Source: an uncultured Oscillospiraceae bacterium
GTDB taxonomy: Bacteria; Bacillota; Clostridia; Oscillospirales; Oscillospiraceae
DNA length: 11,105 bases
Reading direction: 5' to 3'
NCBI GenBank assembly: GCA_934659475.1
Contig: CAKUHX010000043.1
Coordinates: 1 to 11,105 of the forward strand
Shown here: piece after piece, positions 1 through 6,402 of the stretch
Position numbering within the stretch: position 1 is the first letter of the stretch
Layout of the letters: every line of letters begins with the position of its first letter
The notes under the pieces: generated by a model
Seen by the model: only the letters and a program-made list of their open reading frames with translations
What the model was told of the DNA's origin: nothing
Databases searched by the model: none
Made by a program: the position numbers and the translations under genes

Positions 1-1137
1 TTCGGCGTAAGAAACTATGTGGCCGTGATCCCCTCCGTTTTCTGTGCCGACCACGCGGCCCAGCGGATCGCCGATCAGGTGAAGTCCGCCGTGGCCATGC
101 CCCATCCCGTGGGCTGCGGACAGCACGGCGAGGATCTGGACCAGACCGTGCGCACCCTGATCGGCCTGGGCCGCAACCCCAATGTGGGCGCGGTACTTCT
201 GGTGGGTCTGGGCTGTGAGCGGGTATCCGTTCAGGAGCTGTATGACGGCATTGCCCCCACAGGCAAGCCGGTGGAGTGCATCACCATCCAGGAGTGCGGC
301 GGAACGGTCAAGACCATCGCCAAGGGGGTGGAGATCGCTACCCGCATGGCCCAAAAGCTCTCTGCCCAGGTCCGGGTGCCCTTTGACGTGAGCGAACTTC
401 TCATCGGCCTGAAGTGCGGCGGGACTGACGCCACTTCCGGCATTGCGGCCAACCCCGCTTTGGGCATGGCCGTAGACAATATCATCGACCAGGGGGGCTC
501 CGCCATGCTCACCGAGATCGGCGAGCTGATCGGCTGCGAGCATATTCTGGCCAAGCGCGCCGCTACCCCGGAGGTGGGGGAGGACATCCTGCGCATCGTC
601 CGCCATGTGGAGCAGGTGCTGGAGGAGAGCACCAAGAACTATGAGCGCACCAGCAACCGGGCCGCGCTGGTCACGCCGGGCAATTTTGACGGCGGCGTCA
701 GCTCCGTCAGCGAAAAGGCATTGGGCGGTATGTTTAAGTCAGGCACCCGCCCCTTCGTGGGCACCCTGGAGTACAGCGAGGCCCCCACCAAGCACGGCCT
801 GTATCTGATGAACGCGGAGGGACAGGACGGCGAGGTAGTCACCCCCATGGCTGCCGCCGGCGCCCAGATCATCTGCTTCACCTCCGGCCGGGGCACACCC
901 ACCGGCTTCCCCCTGGTGCCGGTGATCAAGATCACAGGCAACGACAAGACCTACCGCCTGCTGGAGGATAACATCGATATCAACGCCGGCACTGTGGTGA
1001 CCGGGACCAAGAAGATCAGCGAGGTGGGCCAGGAGATCTATGAGGAGATCCTGGCGGTCGCCAATGGCAAGCAGACCAAGGCCGAAGCCATGGGCCACGG
1101 TGAGCTGTTCACCATCGGCCGGTACGAGGTGTATTGA
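1..1137 (+). CDS. UxaA-family lyase/dehydratase large subunit (5'-truncated by window edge)
   Basis: The frame is open from base 1, reading FGVRNYVAVIPSVFCADH before any start. That is the usual opening of the large (C-terminal) domain shared by altronate dehydratase (UxaA), galactarate dehydratase (GarD) and sulfolactate sulfo-lyase (SuyB). About 378 residues are visible and the family is roughly 385-390, so only a few N-terminal residues are missing. The GTG at 19 is an internal codon, not the start. Family signatures follow in order: HPVGCGQ, VLLVGLGCE, LKCGGTDATSGIAANPALG (about 409-465), TPGNFDGG and FTSGRGTPTGFPLVPVIKI. Cysteines in HPVGCGQ, GLGCE and KCGG are candidate metal or cluster ligands. 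Family members dehydrate sugar acids or eliminate sulfite in the cytoplasm; the substrate cannot be read here. The small SAF-domain subunit, if separate, would lie upstream. Family is secure, exact function is not. Confidence 0.85.
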   Translation, partial: FGVRNYVAVIPSVFCADHAAQRIADQVKSAVAMPHPVGCGQHGEDLDQTVRTLIGLGRNPNVGAVLLVGLGCERVSVQELYDGIAPTGKPVECITIQECGGTVKTIAKGVEIATRMAQKLSAQVRVPFDVSELLIGLKCGGTDATSGIAANPALGMAVDNIIDQGGSAMLTEIGELIGCEHILAKRAATPEVGEDILRIVRHVEQVLEESTKNYERTSNRAALVTPGNFDGGVSSVSEKALGGMFKSGTRPFVGTLEYSEAPTKHGLYLMNAEGQDGEVVTPMAAAGAQIICFTSGRGTPTGFPLVPVIKITGNDKTYRLLEDNIDINAGTVVTGTKKISEVGQEIYEEILAVANGKQTKAEAMGHGELFTIGRYEVY

Positions 1138-1230
1138 GCGGGAGAAGCCGGCCAAACCGGCCCCCCGCAATGCACTGAACGCCCAAAAAGGCGTGACCGA
1201 AAAGCGGAGTCCAGATCAGAAGATATAGAC

Positions 1231-1453
1231 GCTCCCCCGCACAGCTTGTCAAAAAAGCCCTCCCGCAGGGAGTTCCGCCACCCGCAGGTGGCGGAATAAG
1301 GCTTTGATCCGTCATTTCCGACGACATGTGCGTCGGAAATGACACCTCTCGCGCAGGACAGCCCGACTTTTTCGCAAGAGATCGAGGGCTGGCCTGCGTG
1401 CATCCTGACAGTCTCGCTCCCCCGCAGATATTATCTGCGGGGGAGCACTGTCT
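1231..1453. repeat. Array of perfect hairpins, possible MITE-like palindromic element or structured RNA
   Basis: This gene-free stretch holds consecutive inverted repeats. (a) Arms 1254-1259/1300-1305 (AAAGCC/GGCTTT) enclose two hairpins, 1260-1272 (5-bp stem, GCA loop) and 1273-1296 (10-bp perfect stem, CGCA loop), giving a branched fold. (b) 1311-1343 has a 13-bp perfect stem and a 7-base loop. (c) 1352-1398 has two 6-bp stems separated by an A/G mismatch. (d) 1416-1446 is a 31-base near-perfect palindrome with a single central base, and its flanks 1407-1412/1447-1452 (GACAGT/ACTGTC) pair as well. The left edge (TAGAC, GCTCCCCCGCA) recurs inverted at the right edge, TAGAC-AGT-GCTCCCCCGCA on the minus strand, like imperfect terminal inverted repeats. 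No convincing protein is encoded. The pairings are read directly; mobile-element or RNA identity is inference. Confidence 0.5.
1251..1272 (-). terminator. Terminator-like hairpin, minus sense, at left end of hairpin array
   Basis: On the minus strand the hairpin CTCCC-TGC-GGGAG is followed by GGC and then six T (1256-1251). It would stop minus-strand transcripts that have read through the hairpin array toward the UxaA-family gene. The stem is short (5 bp), so strength is uncertain. Confidence 0.45.
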
Positions 1454-1487
1454 ACAGCCCCTCGGCAAAGGGGCTGTGTTTTCTTTT
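1454..1487 (+). terminator. Rho-independent terminator, plus sense
   Basis: A perfect 9-bp stem ACAGCCCCT/AGGGGCTGT (1454-1462/1469-1477) with a CGGCAA loop is followed by GTTTTCTTTT. It lies about 315 bases after the UxaA-family stop codon. It may therefore end that transcript with the hairpin array as a long 3' UTR, or end a separate RNA made from the array. Confidence 0.7.
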
Positions 1488-1498
1488 GAGGACGCAGC

Positions 1499-1518
1499 AA
1501 AAAGGCCACGCCCTTTTT
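1499..1518 (-). terminator. Terminator of the aminopeptidase P gene
   Basis: On the minus strand, starting at the base after the stop codon, AAAAAGG pairs with CCTTTTT around a GCGTGG loop, ending in a run of T. An alternative pairing puts a GGC/GCC core inside A/T arms with one bulged G. The GC core is small. It is nearly symmetric and could act in both directions, converging with the plus-strand terminator at 1454-1487. Confidence 0.5.
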
Positions 1519-3555
1519 TTATCCCTTTTCCTGCTCCAGCTTTCGCCGCAGGGCCTCTGTGGCCTGCCGCTCCAGCCGGGACAGCTGCGGCCGGGACATG
1601 CCCAGCAGGCGGGCGCAGCGGGACTGGGGCATTTCCTGCCAGTAGCGCAGGCGCAGCACGGTGCGCTCCTGAACGGGCAGCTGATCCAGCGCCCTCTGCA
1701 TGGACTGGCGCTCCGGGGTGTCCTTCCCCGCCGCCTTCCGGTCCGGGTCCCCGGCCTCGTCCAGGGGCAGCACCGGCTCTACAGCCTTTTCCAGCCAGGC
1801 CAGATCCTCGCCGGACAGCAGGGGGGACACCGTTTCATACACCGTCCGGTGGTAGGCGTTGAGCAGGCCGATCTCCTCGTCGCTCATCAGGGACAGATCC
1901 AGCCCGGCGGTGTCGAAGGGCACCATGGTCAGGGTCTGGAAATACAGGAACTGGCCAAACTCTGTGGCCTCCCCCTTGCGCACCAGCATCAGATCTTCGT
2001 GGCGGATGCCGTACTGGCTCGCCTGATAGAAGCCGGGCTCGTTGGAGATGATCATCCCCTCCTCCAGCACCTGGGGCACGAATTTGCCGTCCAGCTTCCA
2101 GCCCATGCTCTGGGGCCCCTCGTGGACGCATAGCACATAGCCCACGCCGTGGCCGGTGCCGTGGTTATAGTCCAGACCGCGCTGCCACAGGGGACCGCGG
2201 GCCAGATAGTCCAAATTGGCCCCGCAGGTGCCGTACAGGAACCTGGCCGCGCCCAGGTGCAGGTGCCCCTGGAGCACTAGGGTGTAGGAGATCTTTTCCT
2301 CCTGGGTCAGGGGGCCGAGGGGGATGGTGCGGGTGATGTCGGTGGTGCCGTCTCGGTACTGCCCGCCGCTGTCGCACAGGCACAGGCCCCGCGCCTGCAT
2401 GGGGATGTCGCTCTCGGCGGTGGGGGAGTAGTGGACGATGGCGGCGTGGGGGCCGTAGGCCATGATGGTGTCGAAGCTGGGCTCTAAAAAGCCGCCGACC
2501 TCGCTGCGGAACTGCTCCAGCTTGGCGCTGGCGGACAGCTCGGTGACCTGGTCGCCCCGGGCGACGCTCTCCTGCAGCCAGCGGATGAAGCGGCATACGG
2601 CGGCGCCGTCCCGAATGTGAGCCTGCCGGACATGTTCCATCTCCTGGGGCGTTTTGACGGCCTTCATCAGCAGTACAGGGCTGGGCTGCTCCAGCACATG
2701 GGCGGAGATGCTGCCCAGGATGCGGCAGTTGGCCCCGGCGGGGTCCACCATCACTGTGTCCCCCTGGGGCAGGGCGGCCAGCAGGCCGTAGATGCCGTCA
2801 TAGTCCGCCAGCTCTACCCCGCAGGCGGCCAGCTCGTCCGTGATCGCCCCGCTGAGGATCTCTTTGTGGACGCACAGGGTGGCCTTCTCCCGCCCGATGA
2901 GCAGATAGGACAGGAACACTGGAGTGCAGGCCACATCGTCCCCCCGCAGATCCAGCGTCCAGGCGATCTGGTCCAGGGCGGTGAGCACCAGCCACTGGGC
3001 CTGCTGCTCTTCCATGACCTTGCGCAGGCGCTCCAGCTTCTCCTCCCGGGTCTGTCCGGCAAACTCCGGGACCAGCTCCCACACGGGGCGCTTGGACATG
3101 GCAGGGCGGTCCGTCCAGATCTCATCCACCAGGTCCTGGTCGGTCACAAAGGCGACCCCCTTGTCCTTCAGGCTGCGCTCCAGACTGCGCAGAAAGCTCA
3201 CCCGCACGGTGCGCCCGTCAAAGCCCAGCACGTCCCCCGGCTGGAGCCGGCCGGCCAGATACTGTTCGATATAGGGCACCCCGGGCTGCCCCACCTTCAT
3301 CAGGTCGATGGTGCTGCCCTCCAGCTGGGCCCCGGCCTGAAGGAAGTAGCGGCCGTCCGTCCAGAGGGCGGCGCTGTCCATGGTGACCACAAGGGTGCCG
3401 GCGGAGCCGGTAAAGCCGGACAGCCAGGCCCGGGCCTTGAAGTAGTCCCCCACATACTCCGAGCAGTGAAAGTCGTCGGTGACCACCAGATAGGCGGCCA
3501 TGCCCCGCTCCTGCATCAGCTTGCGCAGGGCGGAGAGTTTTTCGGGTGTGTTCAT
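1519..3555 (-). CDS. Aminopeptidase P (M24B) with C-terminal sigma-70 region-4-like domain
   Basis: The 678-residue protein is a cytoplasmic Xaa-Pro aminopeptidase of the long (XPNPEP1-like) type, which removes N-terminal residues preceding proline. Two creatinase-type N-terminal domains (about 1-300) precede the M24 catalytic domain (about 305-595). All five metal ligands are visible: D395 (CDSGGQY), D406 (TDITRT), H469 (GTGHG), E506 (NEPGFY) and E520 (RHEDL). The accessory histidines H375 and H478 are also present. The family normally ends near residue 595. Here a polar linker (596-621) leads into LPVQERTVLRLRYWQEM and CARLLGMSRPQLSRLERQA, a clear sigma-70 region 4 helix-turn-helix (about 622-675). 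The start is supported by AAAGGAG seven bases before ATG. It lies 49 bases after the ATC-hydrolase-family gene and probably shares its transcript. Peptidase identity is secure; the role of the appended domain is unknown. Confidence 0.92.
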   Translation of the reverse strand: MNTPEKLSALRKLMQERGMAAYLVVTDDFHCSEYVGDYFKARAWLSGFTGSAGTLVVTMDSAALWTDGRYFLQAGAQLEGSTIDLMKVGQPGVPYIEQYLAGRLQPGDVLGFDGRTVRVSFLRSLERSLKDKGVAFVTDQDLVDEIWTDRPAMSKRPVWELVPEFAGQTREEKLERLRKVMEEQQAQWLVLTALDQIAWTLDLRGDDVACTPVFLSYLLIGREKATLCVHKEILSGAITDELAACGVELADYDGIYGLLAALPQGDTVMVDPAGANCRILGSISAHVLEQPSPVLLMKAVKTPQEMEHVRQAHIRDGAAVCRFIRWLQESVARGDQVTELSASAKLEQFRSEVGGFLEPSFDTIMAYGPHAAIVHYSPTAESDIPMQARGLCLCDSGGQYRDGTTDITRTIPLGPLTQEEKISYTLVLQGHLHLGAARFLYGTCGANLDYLARGPLWQRGLDYNHGTGHGVGYVLCVHEGPQSMGWKLDGKFVPQVLEEGMIISNEPGFYQASQYGIRHEDLMLVRKGEATEFGQFLYFQTLTMVPFDTAGLDLSLMSDEEIGLLNAYHRTVYETVSPLLSGEDLAWLEKAVEPVLPLDEAGDPDRKAAGKDTPERQSMQRALDQLPVQERTVLRLRYWQEMPQSRCARLLGMSRPQLSRLERQATEALRRKLEQEKG

Positions 3556-3604
3556 AAAGAAACTCCTTTCCCGTCCCCGGCCGGCGGCCGGGCGGTGTTG
3601 TAGT

Positions 3605-4213
3605 TCAGTTCAGCCGCAGGCCGAAGTCGCAGCAGTCGTCCCCGGCGGCCAGGGTCTTGGCAATGCGCCAGTGCAGCCTTGGGTGTAGCCCGCCGTAAGC
3701 CGCGTCGTGCCCCGCGCAGAAGGCGGCGCACAGCTCGGGACAGCCGTAGTCGGTGCACACCTCCAGACAGGGACAGCACAGCACGTCCAGATAAAATTTC
3801 CGGCCCGTCACCTCATAATTGCGCACCTGAAAGCCGTCGTCCGGGTGGAAAGCGGAGGCCAGCAGCTGGTCCATCACCCATGGGGCGGCGCGGAAGAAGC
3901 CGGGGGGCTTCATCAGCCCCCGCAGCAGCCGCCCGGTGCGGGCGCTGCGCTCCGCGATCAGGGTGCGCACCACCTCCAGCGCCTGCTGCCGGGGGATGGC
4001 GGTACACATCACGCGGTAGACCGCCACGGCGGGCAGGAGCTGCTTTTCCAGAAGGGGGGGCACCCTTCCATCGGGGCCCCGGCGCTCCGCCAGCAGCTGC
4101 CGCAGCTGGACCAAGGCGCTGTTGTACAGCGGGTCGGCCAGGCGGGGGGTCAGAACACGCTGCATCTCCGCCCGAAAGCCGCGGATCAGATAGTTGGTCT
4201 CCGGTTTGGCCAT
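3605..4213 (-). CDS. ATC-hydrolase-family protein (L-2-amino-thiazoline-4-carboxylate hydrolase-like)
   Basis: This 202-residue protein has a basic, helical N-terminal half and a cysteine-rich C-terminal third. The tail, with CLEVCTDYGCPELCAAFC (149-166), LHPRLHW and AAGDDCCDFGLRL, matches the ATC hydrolase family signature, whose usual ending is close to ARGGDCCDFRF. Cysteines sit at 146, 147, 149, 153, 158, 162, 166, 194 and 195. The founding enzyme, from Pseudomonas, opens the thiazoline ring of ATC on the way to cysteine. Many clostridial members have no tested substrate, so hydrolase activity is inferred from family only. GGAGG lies seven bases before the ATG. It is the first gene of a unit with the aminopeptidase, under the promoter at 4258-4286. 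The cysteine cluster could bind metal or be redox-active. Family recognised from memory of the motif. Confidence 0.72.
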   Translation of the reverse strand: MAKPETNYLIRGFRAEMQRVLTPRLADPLYNSALVQLRQLLAERRGPDGRVPPLLEKQLLPAVAVYRVMCTAIPRQQALEVVRTLIAERSARTGRLLRGLMKPPGFFRAAPWVMDQLLASAFHPDDGFQVRNYEVTGRKFYLDVLCCPCLEVCTDYGCPELCAAFCAGHDAAYGGLHPRLHWRIAKTLAAGDDCCDFGLRLN

Positions 4214-4257
4214 GGCTGTACCTCCAGAAGTCCCTCAGGGAGGGTCGGCATAGCCCT

Positions 4258-4286
4258 ATTATAATGCGCGCGGGACAAAGCCGCAA
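4258..4286 (-). promoter_or_regulatory. Sigma-A promoter for the ATC-hydrolase-family/aminopeptidase P unit
   Basis: On the minus strand, TTGCGG (4286-4281) and a perfect TATAAT (4263-4258) are separated by exactly 17 bases. This predicts a leader of about 40 bases before the ATG at 4213. The leader contains the 11-base palindrome TCCCTGAGGGA (4231-4241), just upstream of the ribosome binding site, which could be an operator or small hairpin. Confidence 0.75.
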
Positions 4287-4297
4287 GCCCCGGGCGC

Positions 4298-4328
4298 AAA
4301 AACCGGGGACGGCGGCAGCCGTCCCCGG
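4298..4328 (-). terminator. Strong terminator of the azlCD-deacetylase unit
   Basis: A perfect 11-bp stem, CCGGGGACGGC/GCCGTCCCCGG (4303-4313/4318-4328), with a four-base loop is followed on the minus strand by five T (4302-4298). It starts six bases after the deacetylase stop codon and separates that unit from the promoter at 4258-4286. Confidence 0.85.
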
Positions 4329-4333
4329 CGGGG

Positions 4334-5140
4334 TCAGGCCGGGCACTGCCGGCCTGTGTGGTCGATGGTGTAGTCCTGGCCGTACTGGCCGGGCAGCAGC
4401 AGATCGGAGATGGGCAGGAAGGTGTACCCCTCCTGCAGCAGGGTCTCCAGTATGGCGGGCAGGGCCTCCGGCGTGTGCTTGGCCGCGTTGTGAAACAGCA
4501 CGATGGAGCCGGGCTGCACCTTTTCCGTCACCCGTTTGAAGATCTGGTCGGCGGGCAGGTCCTTCCAGTCCAGACTGTCCACATCCCACTGGATGGGCTC
4601 CATGCCCGCGGCGCGGATGGCGGAGATAGAGCGGTCGTCATAGTCCCCATAGGGGGGGCGCACCAGGGTGGGCCGCACCCCGGTGACGGCCTCGATCTTA
4701 TCGTTGCAGGCGTTCAGGTCGTCCATCACCTCCTGGGCGGACAGCTGGGGGTAGTGGGCGTGGGTGTTGGAGTGGTTCATCACCTGGTGTCCGGCGTCGT
4801 GCAGGGCCTTCACCGACTCCGGGTACTTCTCTGCCCACTGGCCCACCACAAAGAAGGTGGCGGGCACTTGATAGCGGGCCAGAATGTCGATAAGCTGCTG
4901 GGTGTCCTCGTTGCCCCAGGCGGCGTCAAAGCTGATGGCCACCAGCTTCTGCTCCCGCTGCACGCAGTAGATGGGCAGCTGCCGGACGGAGGCGGATACA
5001 TCCACTGCCGCCGGCCAGTTCACGGCCCAGAGGATGGCTGCCGCCATCACTGCCGTCCCCGCGGCGGCCAGCCACCGCCGGCGGATCACCAGAAACAGGG
5101 GCCGATCCCCGCCGCTTTTCCGTTTTTTCTTCCAAAGCAT
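4334..5140 (-). CDS. PdaB-like polysaccharide deacetylase, membrane-anchored
   Basis: The 268-residue protein has a basic N-terminus, one membrane segment (about 23-41) and an exported NodB-type (carbohydrate esterase 4) domain from about 60. Motifs seen: SFDAAWG (D72), HSNTH (H123, H127), RPPYGDYD (161-168), WDVDSLDW (185-192) and LFHN (H217). Motif 1 lacks the usual second aspartate (A73 in place of D), as is typical of the PdaB sporulation subgroup. Bacillus PdaB helps maintain spore cortex peptidoglycan after sporulation; a similar role here is inference. The start MLWKKKRK was chosen because GGAGGG lies eight bases upstream. ATG at 5146 is only two bases from that site, and the longer open frame to 5536 runs through azlD out of frame. 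It lies 86 bases after azlD on the same strand and may be co-transcribed or have its own promoter. Confidence 0.85.
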   Translation of the reverse strand: MLWKKKRKSGGDRPLFLVIRRRWLAAAGTAVMAAAILWAVNWPAAVDVSASVRQLPIYCVQREQKLVAISFDAAWGNEDTQQLIDILARYQVPATFFVVGQWAEKYPESVKALHDAGHQVMNHSNTHAHYPQLSAQEVMDDLNACNDKIEAVTGVRPTLVRPPYGDYDDRSISAIRAAGMEPIQWDVDSLDWKDLPADQIFKRVTEKVQPGSIVLFHNAAKHTPEALPAILETLLQEGYTFLPISDLLLPGQYGQDYTIDHTGRQCPA

Positions 5141-5226
5141 CGCCATATCCCTCCAGAATCGCCCGCCGGAGCGGGACGTCGTTTTTAGAGGGTATGCGCG
5201 CGGAGGGGAAAAGAGAACGCCCGGGG

Positions 5227-5529
5227 CTATACCAGGAAGAACTCCAGCAGGATCACCGTGCCGCAGCACAGCAGAGACACGGGCAGCAGCCCCAGCCCGG
5301 ACCAGGCGCACAGGATGCCCACCACCAGGGCGGCCGCCCCGGCGGCGGGGGACTGGGTGGCGGTGACGATGGCGGGAAAGGTCATCACTGCCAAGGTAAC
5401 ATAGGGCACATAGTAGAGGAACGAGCGGAGGAACACACTGCGGATGGGCCTGCGGATCAGGGTGAGGGGCAGGGCCCGGATGGCATAGGTGGTCAGGGCC
5501 ATGACCAGGATATAGAGGTAAGTCTTCAC
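5227..5529 (-). CDS. azlD: AzlD-type branched-chain amino acid exporter subunit
   Basis: A 100-residue, highly hydrophobic protein with about three to four membrane segments and the AzlD signature TYAIRALPLTL (14-24), then a conserved YVPYVTLAVMTFPAI stretch. AzlD is the small partner of AzlC; the pair exports branched-chain amino acids and analogues such as 4-azaleucine. The start is GTG at 5529, with AAAGGAGG seven bases upstream. This GTG overlaps the azlC stop codon as GTGA, indicating translational coupling. An upstream in-frame extension lies wholly inside azlC and is not used. Length is normal for the family. Confidence 0.88.
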   Translation of the reverse strand: MKTYLYILVMALTTYAIRALPLTLIRRPIRSVFLRSFLYYVPYVTLAVMTFPAIVTATQSPAAGAAALVVGILCAWSGLGLLPVSLLCCGTVILLEFFLV

Positions 5530-6230
5530 TGGGCATCCTCCTTTCGGGGGAACAGAAGGGCCGCCCCGGCGGAGATGACCACCGTCAGCAGCAGGATGCG
5601 CATGCCCTCGGACCACTCCCGCACCACGGGCAGGACAGAGGCCAGCCATCCGCTGAGAAAGCTGACGGCGATGCACCCCAGCACCACCCGGCTGCGCTTT
5701 CCCTCGGGGATGATGATAGCCAGAAACATGCCGAACAGCATGACGGAACAGCCGCTGACCGCCCACTGGGGCATCAGGTTCCCCGTCAACACGCCCAGCA
5801 CCGTGCCCAGGCTCCAGCCGGGGATGGCGGCGCACATGGCCCCGGCGTAGTACCACACGCTGAGATAGCCCGGCTGGGCGATGGAGATGCCAAAGATCTC
5901 GTCCGTCAGGTCGAAGGCCAGGAACAGACGCTGGGCCAGAGAGGTGCCGGGGGCCAGGTGTTGGCTGAGAGCGCAGCTCATCAGCATGTACCGGGCGTTG
6001 ACCACCAGCATCATCAGCACCATCATCAGAAAGCCGGCATCCCCGGCGATCACGGTGATGCCGCCGTACTCCCCGGCAGAGGCGTTGTTCAGCAGGCTGA
6101 GCAGAAAACCCTGAAAGGGGCTGAGATGGGCGGTGCGGCAGGAGATGCCCAGCCCGAAGCTGACCGCCAGATAGCCCAGCCCGATGGGGATGCCGTCGTG
6201 CAGGCCGTAGAGAAATTTTTCCTTCTTCAT
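5526..6230 (-). CDS. azlC: AzlC-type branched-chain amino acid exporter subunit
   Basis: A 234-residue integral membrane protein that begins LYGLHDGIPIGLGYLAVSFG, the conserved AzlC opening. NARYMLMSCALSQ (78-90) and FDLTDEIFGI (106-115) are further family hallmarks. Several membrane segments follow, including a hydrophobic C-terminal helix near 211-227. With AzlD it forms a small inner-membrane exporter for branched-chain amino acids; the exact substrate here is unknown because the AzlC family is broad. The start MKKEKF at 6230 has only a weak GAAGG about ten bases upstream. A longer frame to 6431 would cross the promoter region and the start of the divergent gene, so it was rejected. First gene of the minus-strand unit, divergent from a LysR regulator. 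Confidence 0.9.
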   Translation of the reverse strand: MKKEKFLYGLHDGIPIGLGYLAVSFGLGISCRTAHLSPFQGFLLSLLNNASAGEYGGITVIAGDAGFLMMVLMMLVVNARYMLMSCALSQHLAPGTSLAQRLFLAFDLTDEIFGISIAQPGYLSVWYYAGAMCAAIPGWSLGTVLGVLTGNLMPQWAVSGCSVMLFGMFLAIIIPEGKRSRVVLGCIAVSFLSGWLASVLPVVREWSEGMRILLLTVVISAGAALLFPRKEDAQ

Positions 6231-6296
6231 AGATACAGGACCTTCATCTGTAAGATCGGTGTCCGCGCCGGAAAGACGGCTCGGACGCTGAGGGCT

Positions 6297-6325
6297 ATTA
6301 TACTCCCTGGATTGACATAAGTAAA
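6297..6325 (-). promoter_or_regulatory. Promoter of azlCD
   Basis: On the minus strand, TTTACT (6325-6320) and a perfect TATAAT (6302-6297) lie 17 bases apart. Transcription would begin near 6290, about 60 bases before the azlC ATG. The -35 is only a partial match (4 of 6), which fits a promoter that needs an activator. The spacer contains the -35 box of the opposing LysR promoter. Confidence 0.7.
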
Positions 6326-6340
6326 CCGGATGATTATAAT
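6312..6340 (+). promoter_or_regulatory. Perfect consensus sigma-A promoter for the LysR gene
   Basis: TTGACA (6312-6317) and TATAAT (6335-6340) are both exact consensus matches separated by exactly 17 bases, with a predicted start near 6347 and a leader of about 55 bases. It overlaps the azlC promoter on the other strand, so polymerase cannot occupy both at once. Confidence 0.85.
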
Positions 6341-6350
6341 AAAATGATAA
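6334..6350. promoter_or_regulatory. Candidate LysR binding site overlapping the LysR -10 box
   Basis: TTAT and ATAA are inverted around nine bases, so that T-N11-A spacing, typical of LysR boxes, occurs (for example T6337 and A6349). The site covers the -10 box and probable start of the LysR gene, a position suited to autorepression. The sequence is AT-rich and the match could be chance. Confidence 0.25.
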
Positions 6351-6402
6351 GTGAAAGCGATATGACCTGCCGCCCGGCGGCGGGGACAGGGGGCTGAACG
6401 GG

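Noticed and set aside
1147..1161. GCCGG/CCGGC hairpin ten bases after the UxaA-family stop, considered as its terminator
   Set aside because: Five-base stem and no T run; a much better terminator lies at 1454-1487.
1254..1446. Hairpin array considered as a CRISPR array
   Set aside because: The hairpins differ from one another and there are no regularly spaced direct repeats.
1326..2133. Plus-strand open frames across the hairpin array and the 3' end of the aminopeptidase gene
   Set aside because: Their composition is Pro/Ala/Gly-rich, they lack ribosome binding sites, and they overlap a well-supported gene.
5189..5196. CATACCCT on the minus strand before the deacetylase, resembling a sporulation sigma-E -10 box
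   Set aside because: No matching -35 at the right distance; too weak to call despite the attractive gene context.
4334..5536. Longer open frame for the deacetylase, 400 residues
   Set aside because: The extra 132 residues run through azlD in another frame and resemble no protein; a good ribosome binding site supports the start at 5140.
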